From assembly GCF_014648815.1 (NCBI RefSeq), contig NZ_BMRV01000005.1:12758-76757 (forward strand): a stretch of DNA of 64,000 bases. Direction: 5' to 3'. The stretch is from Streptomyces flaveolus (GTDB lineage: Bacteria; Actinomycetota; Actinomycetes; Streptomycetales; Streptomycetaceae). Below are positions 44,933 through 54,327 of this stretch, in pieces; the stretch's first letter is position 1, and each line of letters starts with the position of its first letter. Position numbers and translations under genes: made by a program. The notes beneath the pieces are model-generated. The model did not search any database. It saw only the letters and a program-made list of their open reading frames with translations, and was not told the DNA's origin.

Positions 44933-46227
44933 CCGCACGCAGGACGATGCACCTCGCCGCCCACTTCCCCGGCGTCAACAACACCACCGTCTGGGCCGAT
45001 CCCCGCTCGGCCTCGCAGATCGAGTTCGCCTCCTTCGAGCACCTCGCCCGCACCGCCGAACGCGGCCTGTTCGACTTCTTCTTCCTCGCCGAGGGGCTGC
45101 GGCTGCGCGAGCACAAGGGCCGCATCCACGACCTGGACGTGGTCGGCCGCCCCGAGTCCCTGACCGTGCTGAACGCGCTCGCCGCCGTCACCGAGCGCCT
45201 GGGCCTGGCCGCCACGGTCAACGCCACCTTCAACGAGCCCTACGAACTCGCCCGCCGGCTCGCCACCCTGGACCACCTCAGCGGCGGCCGGGCGGCCTGG
45301 AACGTGGTCACCTCCTCCGACGCCTTCACCGGCGAGAACTTCCGGCGCGGCGGCTACCTGGACCGGTCCGAGAGGTACACGCGCGCCGCCGAGTTCGTGG
45401 CGACCGCCCGGGAACTGTGGGACTCCTGGACCCCGGACGGCACCCCCCGCCCCTTCGCCCACCACGGGCGGCACTTCGACATCGCGGGCGAGTTCACCCT
45501 GCCCCGCGCGCCGCAGGGGCACCCGGTGGTGATCCAGGCGGGCGACTCCGGCGAGGGCCGGGAGTTCGCCGCGTCCTCGGCCGACGTGATCTTCACCCGG
45601 CACGGCACCCTGGAGGCCGGCCGCGCCTTCTACGCCGACGTCAAACGGCGCCTGGCGAGGTACGGCCGGCGCCCGGACGACCTCAAGATCATGCCCGGCG
45701 TCACCGTCGTCCTCGGGGACACCGCCGCCGAGGCACGGGAGCGCGCCGAGGAGATCCGCCGGCAGCAGGTCTCCCCGCAGACCGCGATCCTGACGCTGGA
45801 GCAGATCTGGGGCGTCGACCTGTCCGCGTACGACCCCGACGGGCCGCTGCCCGACATCGATCCGGTGCCGGACCCGCAGCTCAGCCAGGGGCGGACCCGG
45901 CAGGGCGACAGCACGGCGATCGCCGAGAAGTGGCGGGCCCTGGCGCAGGAGAAGGGGCTGTCCATCCGGCAGACCGTGATCGAGGCGGGTGCCCGGCAGT
46001 CCTTCGTCGGCACCCCCGAGGCGGTCGCCGCCGAACTGGAGGCGTTCGTGGCGCGGGACGCCGCCGACGGCTTCATCCTCGTACCGCATCTGACCCCCGG
46101 CGGACTCGACGAGTTCGTGGACCGGGTGGTGCCGTTGCTTCAGGAACGCGGCGCGTTCCGTACCGAGTACGAGGGCGCCACCCTGCGCTCGCACCTCGGT
46201 CTGGCCGAGCCGGTATGGAAGGGTTGA
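44929..46227 (+). CDS. LLM-class flavin-dependent monooxygenase (2), NtaA/SnaA/DszA family
   Basis: A 432-residue FMNH2-dependent monooxygenase of the NtaA/SnaA/DszA/SoxA family. Diagnostic blocks are the opening HLAAHFPGVNNTTVWADPRS, DFFFLAEGLRLREHKG, YELARRLATLDHLSGGRAAWNVVTSSDAF (long motif near residue 102), and PRAPQGHPVVIQAGDSGEGREFAA. Family members cleave C-S or C-N bonds in sulfones, nitrilotriacetate or thioethers. Located behind a complete importer and its sister monooxygenase, it probably releases sulfur (or nitrogen) from an imported organic compound. Confidence 0.92.
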   Translation: MTARRTMHLAAHFPGVNNTTVWADPRSASQIEFASFEHLARTAERGLFDFFFLAEGLRLREHKGRIHDLDVVGRPESLTVLNALAAVTERLGLAATVNATFNEPYELARRLATLDHLSGGRAAWNVVTSSDAFTGENFRRGGYLDRSERYTRAAEFVATARELWDSWTPDGTPRPFAHHGRHFDIAGEFTLPRAPQGHPVVIQAGDSGEGREFAASSADVIFTRHGTLEAGRAFYADVKRRLARYGRRPDDLKIMPGVTVVLGDTAAEARERAEEIRRQQVSPQTAILTLEQIWGVDLSAYDPDGPLPDIDPVPDPQLSQGRTRQGDSTAIAEKWRALAQEKGLSIRQTVIEAGARQSFVGTPEAVAAELEAFVARDAADGFILVPHLTPGGLDEFVDRVVPLLQERGAFRTEYEGATLRSHLGLAEPVWKG

Positions 46228-46230
46228 TCC

Positions 46231-47016
46231 ATGACGACGGACGCATCCGACGAGTGGAAGCGCTGGCACGAGCAGCGCGTGGCGACGGTGTCGGCGCCCT
46301 ACGGGCCGCTCGCGCTGACCGGCACGCACTGGCTGGAGGACCATCCGGACGGGCGACTCCCGGGCATCCCGGGCACCTGGGCGGCGGACGGCGACGCCGT
46401 GGTGCTGACGGCCGCCGGGGCGGACGGGCTGACCGTGGACGGCCGGCCCCTGGACGGCGAGGTACGGCTCACGGCCGACGCGGGACCGGCGAGCGCGGCC
46501 CGGGTGGCCCACGGCGAACGGCGGCTGGTCGTCCTCCTCCGCGAGGGCGCCTGGGGCGTGCGCGACTTCGACCCGGCCGCCGAAGCGAGGCGCGCGTTCC
46601 GCGGCATCGTGGCCACCCCCTACGATCCGCGCTGGTCGGTGCCGGGGCGCTTCACGCCGTACGACACCGGGCGGCGCAGTGTGCGGGTGCCGAACGCGGA
46701 CGGGCGGGAGCGCGGGCTCGGCCTCGGCGGGGAACTGGCCTTCGACCTGGGCGGCAGGCGGCACACGCTCCAGGTGTCCGTGGAGGAGGACGGCTCGCTG
46801 TGGGCCGTGTTCGCGGACGCCACCAGCGGGAGCACCAGTTACCGCTTCCGGTTCCTGCGCCCGGCCGCCCCGGACGCCGAGGGGCGCACGACGGTCGACC
46901 TCAACCGCGCGCTGCTGCCGCCGTGCGCGTTCGCCGACCACTTCATCTGCCCCTTCCCGCCGCCGGGGAACACGCTGGAGGCCGGGATCGAGGCGGGGGA
47001 GCGCGAACTGCTCTGA
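46231..47016 (+). CDS. DUF1684 family protein
   Basis: A 261-residue protein of the DUF1684 family. Family blocks are GTHWLEDHPDG, YDPRWSVPGRFTPYD, GGELAFDLGGRRHTLQVSVEEDGSLWAVFADATSG (long motif at about 165-199) and the closing NRALLPPCAFADHFICPFPPPGNTL. It has no signal peptide. The biochemical function is unknown; such genes recur near monooxygenases and transporters. It starts three bases after the second monooxygenase stop, with GGAAGGG as ribosome binding site, so it is the last gene of the operon. Confidence 0.88.
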   Translation: MTTDASDEWKRWHEQRVATVSAPYGPLALTGTHWLEDHPDGRLPGIPGTWAADGDAVVLTAAGADGLTVDGRPLDGEVRLTADAGPASAARVAHGERRLVVLLREGAWGVRDFDPAAEARRAFRGIVATPYDPRWSVPGRFTPYDTGRRSVRVPNADGRERGLGLGGELAFDLGGRRHTLQVSVEEDGSLWAVFADATSGSTSYRFRFLRPAAPDAEGRTTVDLNRALLPPCAFADHFICPFPPPGNTLEAGIEAGERELL

Positions 47017-47225
47017 CCTCGCACGGGGGTTGGTGGCGGCGGCCGGGCGGTGGTTGAAGTCCGAAAGGCACCCTTGCGCCGACCGGCCGTTCGGCCGAAT
47101 ACTCCAACCTCAGCGCTTGTCAGGGGCACGGCGTGTCCGGAACCCGGACGCCCGTCCTCTGGCTGCGCCTCACGGGCCCCAACCCCACGAGAGGGCCCCC
47201 TACTTCCCCCGTGGAGGAACGAAAA

Positions 47226-48134
47226 GTGAGGATCAAGCGCACCAACCCCCGCAGCGGCATCTCGAGACGGACCCGGCTGATCGCCGTATCCACCGGCCTC
47301 GTGGCCGCGGCCGCGATCGCGGTCCCCAGCGCGAACGCGTCCGACAGCACCCCCGCCACCTTCAGCGGCGCGGAGCTCCAGAGCGCCGGCAGCGCCGTGC
47401 TCCAGGCCGACGTCCCCGGCACCGCCTGGGCCGTGGACGCCAAGTCCGGCCGGGTGCTCGTCACCGTCGACAGCACGGTCACCCAGGCCGAGATCGCGAA
47501 GATCAAGGAACAGGCCGGCGACAAGGCCGGCGCCCTCACGATCAAGCGCACCCCCGGCACGTTCAACAAGCTCATCCAGGGCGGTGACGCCATCTACGCG
47601 AGCAGCTGGCGCTGCTCCCTCGGCTTCAACGTCCGTGCGAGCAACGGGACCGAGTACTTCCTGACCGCCGGCCACTGCACCGACGGCGCGGGCACCTGGT
47701 ACTCCAACTCCGGGCGCACCTCGGTCATCGGTTCGACGGCCGGCTCCAGCTTCCCGGGCAACGACTACGGCATCGTCCGGTACTCGGGCTCCGTCAGCAG
47801 GCCCGGTACGGCGAACGGCGTGGACATCACCCGCGCGGCCACCCCGAGCGTGGGTACCACGGTCATCCGTGACGGCTCCACGACCGGCACCCACAGCGGC
47901 CGGGTCACCGCGCTGAACGCCACCGTCAACTACGGCGGCGGCGACATCGTCTCCGGGCTGATCCAGACCACGGTCTGCGCCGAGCCCGGTGACTCCGGCG
48001 GCCCGCTCTACGGCAGCAACGGCACCGCCTACGGCCTGACCTCCGGCGGCAGCGGCAACTGCTCCTCCGGCGGCACGACGTTCTTCCAGCCGGTCACGGA
48101 GGCTCTGAGCGCCTACGGCGTCAGCGTCTACTGA
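47226..48134 (+). CDS. Secreted chymotrypsin-like serine protease (SGPA/SGPB type)
   Basis: A 302-residue prepro-protease of the S1E family. A signal peptide ends near PSANA (residue 38). The pro-region (about 40-118, [19 protein letters not shown]) is the alpha-lytic-type folding assistant. The mature enzyme starts near [18 protein letters not shown] and has the triad His in LTAGHC, Asp in GNDYGIVRY and Ser in [10 protein letters not shown], with paired Cys for disulfides. It resembles Streptomyces griseus proteases A and B, which cut after large hydrophobic residues. GTG 47226 is supported by GGAGG eight bases upstream. A 15-bp hairpin terminator follows. Confidence 0.93.
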   Translation: MRIKRTNPRSGISRRTRLIAVSTGLVAAAAIAVPSANASDSTPATFSGAELQSAGSAVLQADVPGTAWAVDAKSGRVLVTVDSTVTQAEIAKIKEQAGDKAGALTIKRTPGTFNKLIQGGDAIYASSWRCSLGFNVRASNGTEYFLTAGHCTDGAGTWYSNSGRTSVIGSTAGSSFPGNDYGIVRYSGSVSRPGTANGVDITRAATPSVGTTVIRDGSTTGTHSGRVTALNATVNYGGGDIVSGLIQTTVCAEPGDSGGPLYGSNGTAYGLTSGGSGNCSSGGTTFFQPVTEALSAYGVSVY

Positions 48135-48435
48135 GACCGTCCCACAGCGCAGCCGGCAGCACTGACGAGCCCCCGCACGCAGCCTGCGTGCGGGGGCTCC
48201 CCCTTGCCCGGGTCACCGCCCGCAGTGTTCGCGATGCGCTTTGCTCCGCGAATCCTCCTGGAAGGGACATGATGGGTGAAGGACGTGTGACCGCGCTGGA
48301 GTTGTCGTGCGCACGTCCTCAAGTCGACCTTGTGTGCCGCCTGTGGAGTGGGAAGAGTTGGCGCTCGTCAACCAGCCTTCCGGTCCGTGAGATCCCCACG
48401 ACCTCCCGGACCGACCCCCCACAGGAGGACATGAG
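48135..48435 (+). other. Intergenic region between two protease genes
   Basis: A 301-base stretch with the 48167-48199 terminator, then the leader of the second protease. An inverted repeat CGGTCCG (48381-48387) and CGGACCG (48407-48413) could fold in the leader just upstream of the ribosome binding site AGGAGG (48423-48428). No gene or clear promoter hexamers were recognised. Confidence 0.5.
48167..48199 (+). terminator. Terminator after the first protease gene
   Basis: A 15-bp perfect stem (GAGCCCCCGCACGCA at 48167-48181 against 48185-48199) with a 3-base loop, 33 bases after the stop. Confidence 0.85.
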
Positions 48436-49518
48436 TTGAAGCACCGACGCATACCCAAGCGGCGGGCAGCCGTGGTAGGTGCGGGCATCACCGCACTGGT
48501 CGCCGCGGGAGTCACCTTCCAGAGTGCGAACGCCAGCGAGTCCCCGAAGGCCTCCGCGCCCGAGACCCTGTCGGTCACGGCGGCCGGAAAGCTCGCCTCC
48601 ACGCTGCTCGGCGACCTGGGCGCCGACGCGGCCGGCACGTACTACGACGCACAGGCGAAGAGCCTCGTCGTCAACGTGCTCGACGAGGCCGCCGCGCAGA
48701 CCGTCGAGGAGGCCGGCGCCAAGGCGAGAGTCGTCGAGAACTCGCTCGCCGAGCTGAAGAGCGCGCGCACCACCCTCGCCGAGGACGCGACCATCCCGGG
48801 CACCTCCTGGGCGACCGACCCGATCACCAACAAGGTCGTCGTCACCGCCGACCGCACGGTCTCCGAGGCCGAGTGGGCCAAGCTGACCGAGGTGGTCGAC
48901 GGGCTCGGCGCCAAGGCCGAACTCAAGCGGACCAAGGGTGAGTACAAGCCCTTCCTCGCGGGCGGCGACGCCATCACCGGAGGCGGCGGGCGCTGCTCGC
49001 TCGGCTTCAACGTGACCAAGGGCGGCGAGCCGTACTTCCTCACCGCCGGGCACTGCACCGAGTCCATCTCCAGCTGGTCGGACTCCTCCGGCACCGTGAT
49101 CGGCCAGAACGAGGTCTCCAGCTTCCCGGACAACGACTACGGGCTGGTCAAGTACAGCGCCGACGTGGCCCACCCGAGCGAGGTGAACCTCTACAACGGC
49201 TCCGCGCAGGCGATCTCGGGCGCGGCCGAGGCCACCGTCGGCATGGGGGTGACCCGCAGCGGCTCCACCACCCAGGTGCACGACGGCACGGTCACCGGCC
49301 TGGACGCCACCGTGAACTACGGCAACGGCGACATCGTCAACGGCCTGATCCAGACCGACGTCTGCGCCGAGCCCGGCGACAGCGGCGGCTCGCTCTTCTC
49401 GGGCGACAAGGCCATCGGCCTCACCTCCGGCGGCAGCGGTGACTGCACCTCGGGCGGGGAGACCTTCTTCCAGCCGGTGACGGAGGCCCTGTCGGCCACC
49501 GGTACGCAGATCGGCTGA
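48436..49518 (+). CDS. Secreted chymotrypsin-like serine protease (SGPD type)
   Basis: A 360-residue prepro-protease with a longer pro-region than its neighbour. The signal peptide ([20 protein letters not shown] and onward) ends near SANA. The pro-region of about 140 residues includes [19 protein letters not shown]. The mature S1E domain has [15 protein letters not shown] and PGDSGGSLF as triad sites. It is close to SprD of S. griseus. Start: TTG 48436 lies seven bases after AGGAGG; an ATG five bases earlier is out of frame and hits a stop at once (ATGAGTTGA), so it cannot be the start. Confidence 0.92.
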   Translation: MKHRRIPKRRAAVVGAGITALVAAGVTFQSANASESPKASAPETLSVTAAGKLASTLLGDLGADAAGTYYDAQAKSLVVNVLDEAAAQTVEEAGAKARVVENSLAELKSARTTLAEDATIPGTSWATDPITNKVVVTADRTVSEAEWAKLTEVVDGLGAKAELKRTKGEYKPFLAGGDAITGGGGRCSLGFNVTKGGEPYFLTAGHCTESISSWSDSSGTVIGQNEVSSFPDNDYGLVKYSADVAHPSEVNLYNGSAQAISGAAEATVGMGVTRSGSTTQVHDGTVTGLDATVNYGNGDIVNGLIQTDVCAEPGDSGGSLFSGDKAIGLTSGGSGDCTSGGETFFQPVTEALSATGTQIG

Positions 49519-49537
49519 GTACGGCCCGCACACCCGT

Positions 49538-49571
49538 GAAGTCCCGTCCCGCGCGCGAGGGGCGGGACTTC
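49538..49571 (+). terminator. Terminator after the second protease gene
   Basis: GAAGTCCCG at 49538-49546 pairs with 49563-49571; inner CCC and GGG runs can extend the stem. It lies between the protease and a convergent membrane-protein gene and may serve both. Confidence 0.65.
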
Positions 49572-49587
49572 CGCGTGCGTACGGCGG

Positions 49588-50646
49588 TCAGCCGGCCTGC
49601 GTGGGCAGTTCCGTCTCCTGCCGCCGGCGGCGCAGCGCGGCCGCCAGCAGCGTGATCACCGTCCCCGCGACCGCCCATGACCACAGCACCAGCAAGGACA
49701 GGGTCTGGTCGTTGCCCTTGAAGTACGCGACCGAGCGGGCCGCCCAGGTGCCCGCGCCCGGCGGCAGCGCCGGGCCGATCGCCTTCCAGAACGGCGGCAG
49801 CATCGGCAGCGGGAAGGCGCCGCCCGCGCTCGGGTTGCCCGCGATCACCACCAGCAGGATCGCCAGCCCGATGCCGACGATCCCGAAGAGGCCCTGGAGT
49901 GCGAGCGTGGCGGCGCCCACCGCGAAGGTGATCAGGGCGCCCAGCCCCCACAGGTCCACCACGCTGCCGGGCAGCGCACCCAGGATCGGCCCGACGATCA
50001 CCGCGCCGCCCAGGCCGCCGACGATCGCGACCAGCGCCATCACGATCAGCCGGATCGCCGCGCGGCGCGGGTTGGCGGGCCGGGCGCCGGTGCTGATCGC
50101 CAGGATCGAGGCGCACAGGTAGCCGCCGACGCACCAGCCCACGACGAGGTAGAAGGACGACAGCCCGTCGAAGTCCTGGGCCGAGGCCGGGGCCACGTCC
50201 ACGGTGCGCACCGAGCGCCGCTCGGCCGCCTCCAGCTTGCCGACGATGCCCTCCAGGGCGGTGGCGAGGACGGTGCCGCCGCCGGAGGCGACCAGCAGGG
50301 TGTCCGTCCCGCCCTCCGGGTCCACGACCAGGGCGCCGTCGATCTCCCGGTCCAGGATCTGCTGCCGGGCGCTCGCCGCGTCGGCCGCCGTGCGCGGGTC
50401 CAGCGGCGACCCGGGCAGCCGGTCCAGGCGGGCCACCGTCTGCTCGGCCGCGCCCCGGGGGGCGACGACCCCGAAGGGTACGTCCTTCGGCTTCGGGTCG
50501 TGCAGCGCTCCCACGTAGGAGGCGATGAACAGCAGCTGGAGCGCGATCACACCGAGCACGAGCAGGGTGGCCCGCGGGGTGACGGCGTCCTTCACCTCCC
50601 CGAGGAAGGAGCCGCTCCGCGTGCTGGTGCCTGGGGTGTGGGACAT
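49588..50646 (-). CDS. YhgE/Pip-like (DUF3533) integral membrane protein
   Basis: A 352-residue membrane protein with one N-terminal helix (ATLLVLGVIALQLLFIASYVGAL, long motif at about 28-50), an extracytoplasmic region of some 130 residues (DPKPKDVPFGVVAPRGAAEQTV), and five or six C-terminal helices, the layout of the ABC-2-like YhgE/Pip/DUF3533 proteins. A role in secretion or envelope transport is guessed from the family only. ATG 50646 is the likely start although the frame is open to 50715. It is divergent from dnaE2, with the LexA box in between. Confidence 0.82.
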   Translation of the reverse strand: MSHTPGTSTRSGSFLGEVKDAVTPRATLLVLGVIALQLLFIASYVGALHDPKPKDVPFGVVAPRGAAEQTVARLDRLPGSPLDPRTAADAASARQQILDREIDGALVVDPEGGTDTLLVASGGGTVLATALEGIVGKLEAAERRSVRTVDVAPASAQDFDGLSSFYLVVGWCVGGYLCASILAISTGARPANPRRAAIRLIVMALVAIVGGLGGAVIVGPILGALPGSVVDLWGLGALITFAVGAATLALQGLFGIVGIGLAILLVVIAGNPSAGGAFPLPMLPPFWKAIGPALPPGAGTWAARSVAYFKGNDQTLSLLVLWSWAVAGTVITLLAAALRRRRQETELPTQAG

Positions 50647-50751
50647 GTCCCCACGGTCCGGGGCGGCGGGTGTTTGCGCAGGTGGGGAGGGGCCGAACGG
50701 ATGTCGCACACACATTCGAAAATTGGTCTATGGTGGGGGTGAGGTAGTTGG

Positions 50752-50763
50752 GAACAGACGTTC
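50752..50763. promoter_or_regulatory. LexA (SOS) box upstream of dnaE2
   Basis: GAAC-AGAC-GTTC, followed by GA, matches the actinobacterial LexA consensus cGAAC-N4-GTTCg. It is 36 bases before the dnaE2 start, the right place to block its promoter, so the dnaE2/imuB-like operon should be DNA-damage inducible. Confidence 0.8.
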
Positions 50764-50799
50764 GATAGGGCGTCGGGTTCATGAGATCGGGAGGTGCGT

Positions 50800-53700
50800 G
50801 TGCCGGGTTTCACGCATCTGCACACCGTCTCCGGGTTCTCCCTGCGATACGGCGCCTCCCACCCGGAGCGGCTGGCCGAGCGTGCCGGTGAGCGGGGCAT
50901 GGACGCCCTCGCGCTCACCGACCGCGACACCCTCGCGGGGACGGTCCGCTTCGCCAAGGCCTGCGCGAAGGCGGGCGTCCGCCCCCTGTTCGGCGCGGAG
51001 CTGGCGGTGGCGGCCCCCGAGCCCGAAGCCGACCGCACGGACACCGCCGTACGCCGGGACCGGCGCCGCACCCCCGTGCGCGGGGGCGCCTTCGTCGACG
51101 AGTCGGCCCCCCGGGTGACCTTCCTCGCCCGGGACGGCGCCCGCGGCTGGGCCGACCTGTGCCGTCTGGTCTCCGCCGCCCACACCGCCGAGACCTCCCC
51201 GCTGCTGTCCTGGCCCGACAACCACGCCGACGGCCTGACCGTCCTGCTCGGCCCCGACTCCGACGTCGGCCGCGCCCTCGCCGCCGGCCGCCCCGACCGC
51301 GCGGCGAAGCTCCTCGCCCCCTGGCGGGAGGTCTACGGCGACGCCCTGCGCCTGGAGGCCGTCTGGCACGGCCGCACAGGAACCGGCCCCGGCTCCCTGC
51401 GCCTGGCCGCCCGCACCGTCGGCTTCGCCGCCGAGCAGGGCATCCGGCCGGTGCTCGCCAACGCCGTCCGGTACGCCGACCCCGGCCAGGGCCCCGTCGC
51501 CGACGTCCTGGACGCCGCCCGCCGCCTGGTCCCCGTCGACGCCACCAAGGAACTGGACTCCGGCGAGGCCTGGCTCAAGGACGCCGGTGCCATGCGGGAG
51601 GCCGCCGAACGGATCGTCGAGGCCGCGGGCTTCCGGCGCGACACCGCCCACCGCCTGCTGGAGCAGACCCGGGCCACGGCCGCCGAGTGCCTGGTCGACC
51701 CCGAGGACGACCTCGGCATGGGCGCCGTCCACTTCCCCGAACCGCACCTCGTCGGCGCCGGCCGTCGCACCGCCCAGCGCGCGCTCGCCTCCCGGGCGGC
51801 GGCGGGCATGGTGCTGCGCGGATACGCCGGCCGCCGGGAGTACTGGGAGCGGATGCACCACGAGCTGGACATCATCGCCCACCACGGCTTCGCCTCCTAC
51901 TTCCTCACCGTCGCCCAGGTCGTGGACGACGTACGGCACATGGGCATCCGGGTCGCCGCGCGCGGCTCCGGCGCGGGCTCCCTCGTCAACCACCTCCTCG
52001 GCATCGCCCACGCCGACCCGGTCGAACACGGGCTGCTGATGGAGCGGTTCCTGTCCAAGGAGCGGGTCGTGCTGCCCGACATCGACATCGACGTGGAGTC
52101 CGCGCGCCGCCTGGAGGTCTACCGCGCGATCATCGGCCGGTTCGGCACCGAGCGGGTGGCCACGGTCGCCATGCCGGAGACGTACCGGGTGCGCCACGCC
52201 ATCCGCGATGTCGGCGCCGCCCTGTCCATGGACCCCGCCGAGATCGACCGCGTCGCCAAGTCCTTCCCGCACATCCGCGCCCGCGACGCCCGCGCGGCGC
52301 TGGAGGAACTGCCCGAGCTGAGGGAGCTGGCGGGGGAGAAGGAGCGGTACGGCAGGCTCTGGGAACTGGTCGAGGGCCTCGACGCCCTCCCGCGCGGCAT
52401 CGCCATGCACCCCTGCGGAGTGCTGCTGTCGGACGCCTCGCTGCTCTCCCGCACGCCGGTCATGCCGACCAGCGGCGAGGGCTTCCCGATGGCCCAGTTC
52501 GACAAGGACGACGTGGAGGACCTGGGGCTGCTCAAGCTGGACGTGCTCGGCGTCAGGATGCAGTCGGCGATGGCGCACGCGGTCGCCGAGGTGAAGCGGG
52601 CCACGGGCACCGAGGTCGACCTGGACGCCGTACCGGAGGGCGACCCGGCGACGTACCGGCTGATCCGCTCCGCCGAGACGCTGGGCTGCTTCCAGATCGA
52701 GTCGCCGGGCCAGCGGGACCTGGTCGGCAGGCTCCAGCCGTCGACCTTCCACGACCTCGTGGTCGACATCTCGCTCTTCCGGCCGGGCCCGGTCGCCGCC
52801 GACATGGTGCGGCCGTTCATCGAGGCCCGGCACGGGCGGGCGCCGGTGCGCTATCCGCACGAGGACCTGGCGAAGCCGCTGGAGGGCACCTACGGGGTCG
52901 TCGTCTTCCACGAGCAGATCATCGACATCGTCGCCATCATGACCGGCTGCGGGCGCGGCGAGGCGGACCGGGTGCGGCGCGGGCTGTCCGACCCGGAGTC
53001 GCAGGGGCGGATCAAGGTGTGGTTCGCCCAGCACGCGACGGCGAACGGCTATGACGCGGAAACGATTCAGCGGACCTGGGAGATCGTCGAGGCCTTCGGC
53101 AGCTACGGCTTCTGCAAGGCGCACGCGGTCGCCTTCGCCGTGCCCACCTACCAGTCGGCGTGGCTGAAGGCGCACCACCCGGCCGCCTTCTACGCCGGTC
53201 TGCTCACCCACGACCCCGGCATGTACCCCAAGCGGCTGCTGCTGGCGGACGCGCGGCGGCGCGGGGTGCCGATCCTGCCGCTGGACGTGAACAAGTCGGG
53301 GGTCGCACACAGGATCGAACTGGTGTCTGAATCGCGGTCCCGGAAGCCCGCCGCGTGGGGACTGCGCCTCGCCCTCTCGGACGTGCACGGCATCAGCGAG
53401 GCCGAGGCGGAACGGATCGCCGAGGGGCAGCCCTACGCCTCCCTGCTCGACTTCTGGGAACGGGCCCGCCCCAGCAGGCCGCTGGCCGGACGGCTCGCCC
53501 AGGTCGGCGCGCTGGACGCGTTCGGCGCCAACCGCCGCGACCTGCAACTGCACCTGACCGAACTGCACCGCGGCGCCCGGGGCGGACGCGGCGACCAGCT
53601 CCCGCTGTCCGGCGGTCGGAGGACCGCGTCGGCCGGACTGCCGGACCTCACCTCGGAGGAGAAGCTCAGTGCCGAACTGGGCGTGCTCTCCATGGACGCC

Positions 53701-54327
53701 TCGCGCAACCTGATGGACGACCACCGCACCTTCCTGCGTGAGCTGGGCGTGGTGTCGGCCAAGCGGCTGCGCGAGGCCCGGCACGGGGAGACGGTGCTGG
53801 TCGCGGGCGCCAAGGCGGCCACCCAGACCCCGCCGATCCGCTCCGGGCGCCGGGTCATCTTCTCCACCCTGGACGACGGTTCCGGCCTGGTCGACCTCGC
53901 CTTCTTCGACGACTCCCACGACACCTGCGCGCACACCGTCTTCCACTCCTGGTTGCTGCTCGTGCGCGGGGTGGTGCAGCGGCGCGGCCCGCGCAGCCTC
54001 AGCGTGGTCGGCTCCGCCGCCTGGAACCTCGCCGACCTGCTGGAAGTACGCCGGGAGGAAGGGCTGGAGGGCGTCGCGGCCCGGCTGGCCGGAGTGGGCG
54101 GAAGCCGGGACGACGACCCCGGGGGCGGCCCGGCGCGCCGCCGCCTCGCCGGTTCGGACGGGCAGCCCGCGCCGGCCGGCTCCGCGGCCCGGGACCCGAT
54201 GGAGCAGCGGAAGATCCGCATGTCCACGGGGTACGAGATGCACCCCTGGGCCGATCTGCGCCCCGCGGGCGAAGGGCCCGCGGTGGGAAGGAAGTTGTGG
54301 CACCAGAGTCCGGGGAGTGCGGGATGA
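50800..54327 (+). CDS. dnaE2: Error-prone DNA polymerase III alpha subunit (DnaE2/ImuC)
   Basis: A 1175-residue C-family polymerase of the DnaE2 branch, used for translesion synthesis after DNA damage. It begins with the PHP domain (GFTHLHTVSGFSLRYG). The polymerase core has RVAARGSGAGSLVNHLLGIAHADP (long motif near 381), the catalytic Asp pair in LPDIDIDVES near 427, and AQFDKDDVEDLGLLKLDVLG with the third acidic site near 566. HhH and OB regions follow, with ILPLDVNKS as the family marker; the OB segment is VSAKRLREARHGETVLVAGAK. GTG 50800 is favoured, five bases after GGGAGG; GTG 50794 overlaps that site. The stop overlaps the next gene in ATGA. Confidence 0.95.
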   Translation: MPGFTHLHTVSGFSLRYGASHPERLAERAGERGMDALALTDRDTLAGTVRFAKACAKAGVRPLFGAELAVAAPEPEADRTDTAVRRDRRRTPVRGGAFVDESAPRVTFLARDGARGWADLCRLVSAAHTAETSPLLSWPDNHADGLTVLLGPDSDVGRALAAGRPDRAAKLLAPWREVYGDALRLEAVWHGRTGTGPGSLRLAARTVGFAAEQGIRPVLANAVRYADPGQGPVADVLDAARRLVPVDATKELDSGEAWLKDAGAMREAAERIVEAAGFRRDTAHRLLEQTRATAAECLVDPEDDLGMGAVHFPEPHLVGAGRRTAQRALASRAAAGMVLRGYAGRREYWERMHHELDIIAHHGFASYFLTVAQVVDDVRHMGIRVAARGSGAGSLVNHLLGIAHADPVEHGLLMERFLSKERVVLPDIDIDVESARRLEVYRAIIGRFGTERVATVAMPETYRVRHAIRDVGAALSMDPAEIDRVAKSFPHIRARDARAALEELPELRELAGEKERYGRLWELVEGLDALPRGIAMHPCGVLLSDASLLSRTPVMPTSGEGFPMAQFDKDDVEDLGLLKLDVLGVRMQSAMAHAVAEVKRATGTEVDLDAVPEGDPATYRLIRSAETLGCFQIESPGQRDLVGRLQPSTFHDLVVDISLFRPGPVAADMVRPFIEARHGRAPVRYPHEDLAKPLEGTYGVVVFHEQIIDIVAIMTGCGRGEADRVRRGLSDPESQGRIKVWFAQHATANGYDAETIQRTWEIVEAFGSYGFCKAHAVAFAVPTYQSAWLKAHHPAAFYAGLLTHDPGMYPKRLLLADARRRGVPILPLDVNKSGVAHRIELVSESRSRKPAAWGLRLALSDVHGISEAEAERIAEGQPYASLLDFWERARPSRPLAGRLAQVGALDAFGANRRDLQLHLTELHRGARGGRGDQLPLSGGRRTASAGLPDLTSEEKLSAELGVLSMDASRNLMDDHRTFLRELGVVSAKRLREARHGETVLVAGAKAATQTPPIRSGRRVIFSTLDDGSGLVDLAFFDDSHDTCAHTVFHSWLLLVRGVVQRRGPRSLSVVGSAAWNLADLLEVRREEGLEGVAARLAGVGGSRDDDPGGGPARRRLAGSDGQPAPAGSAARDPMEQRKIRMSTGYEMHPWADLRPAGEGPAVGRKLWHQSPGSAG

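Noticed and set aside
50779-54303. A 1,174-codon open frame antisense to dnaE2
   Set aside because: No domain, low-complexity composition, and the opposite strand encodes a fully conserved polymerase. It is a mirror of dnaE2 codon bias.
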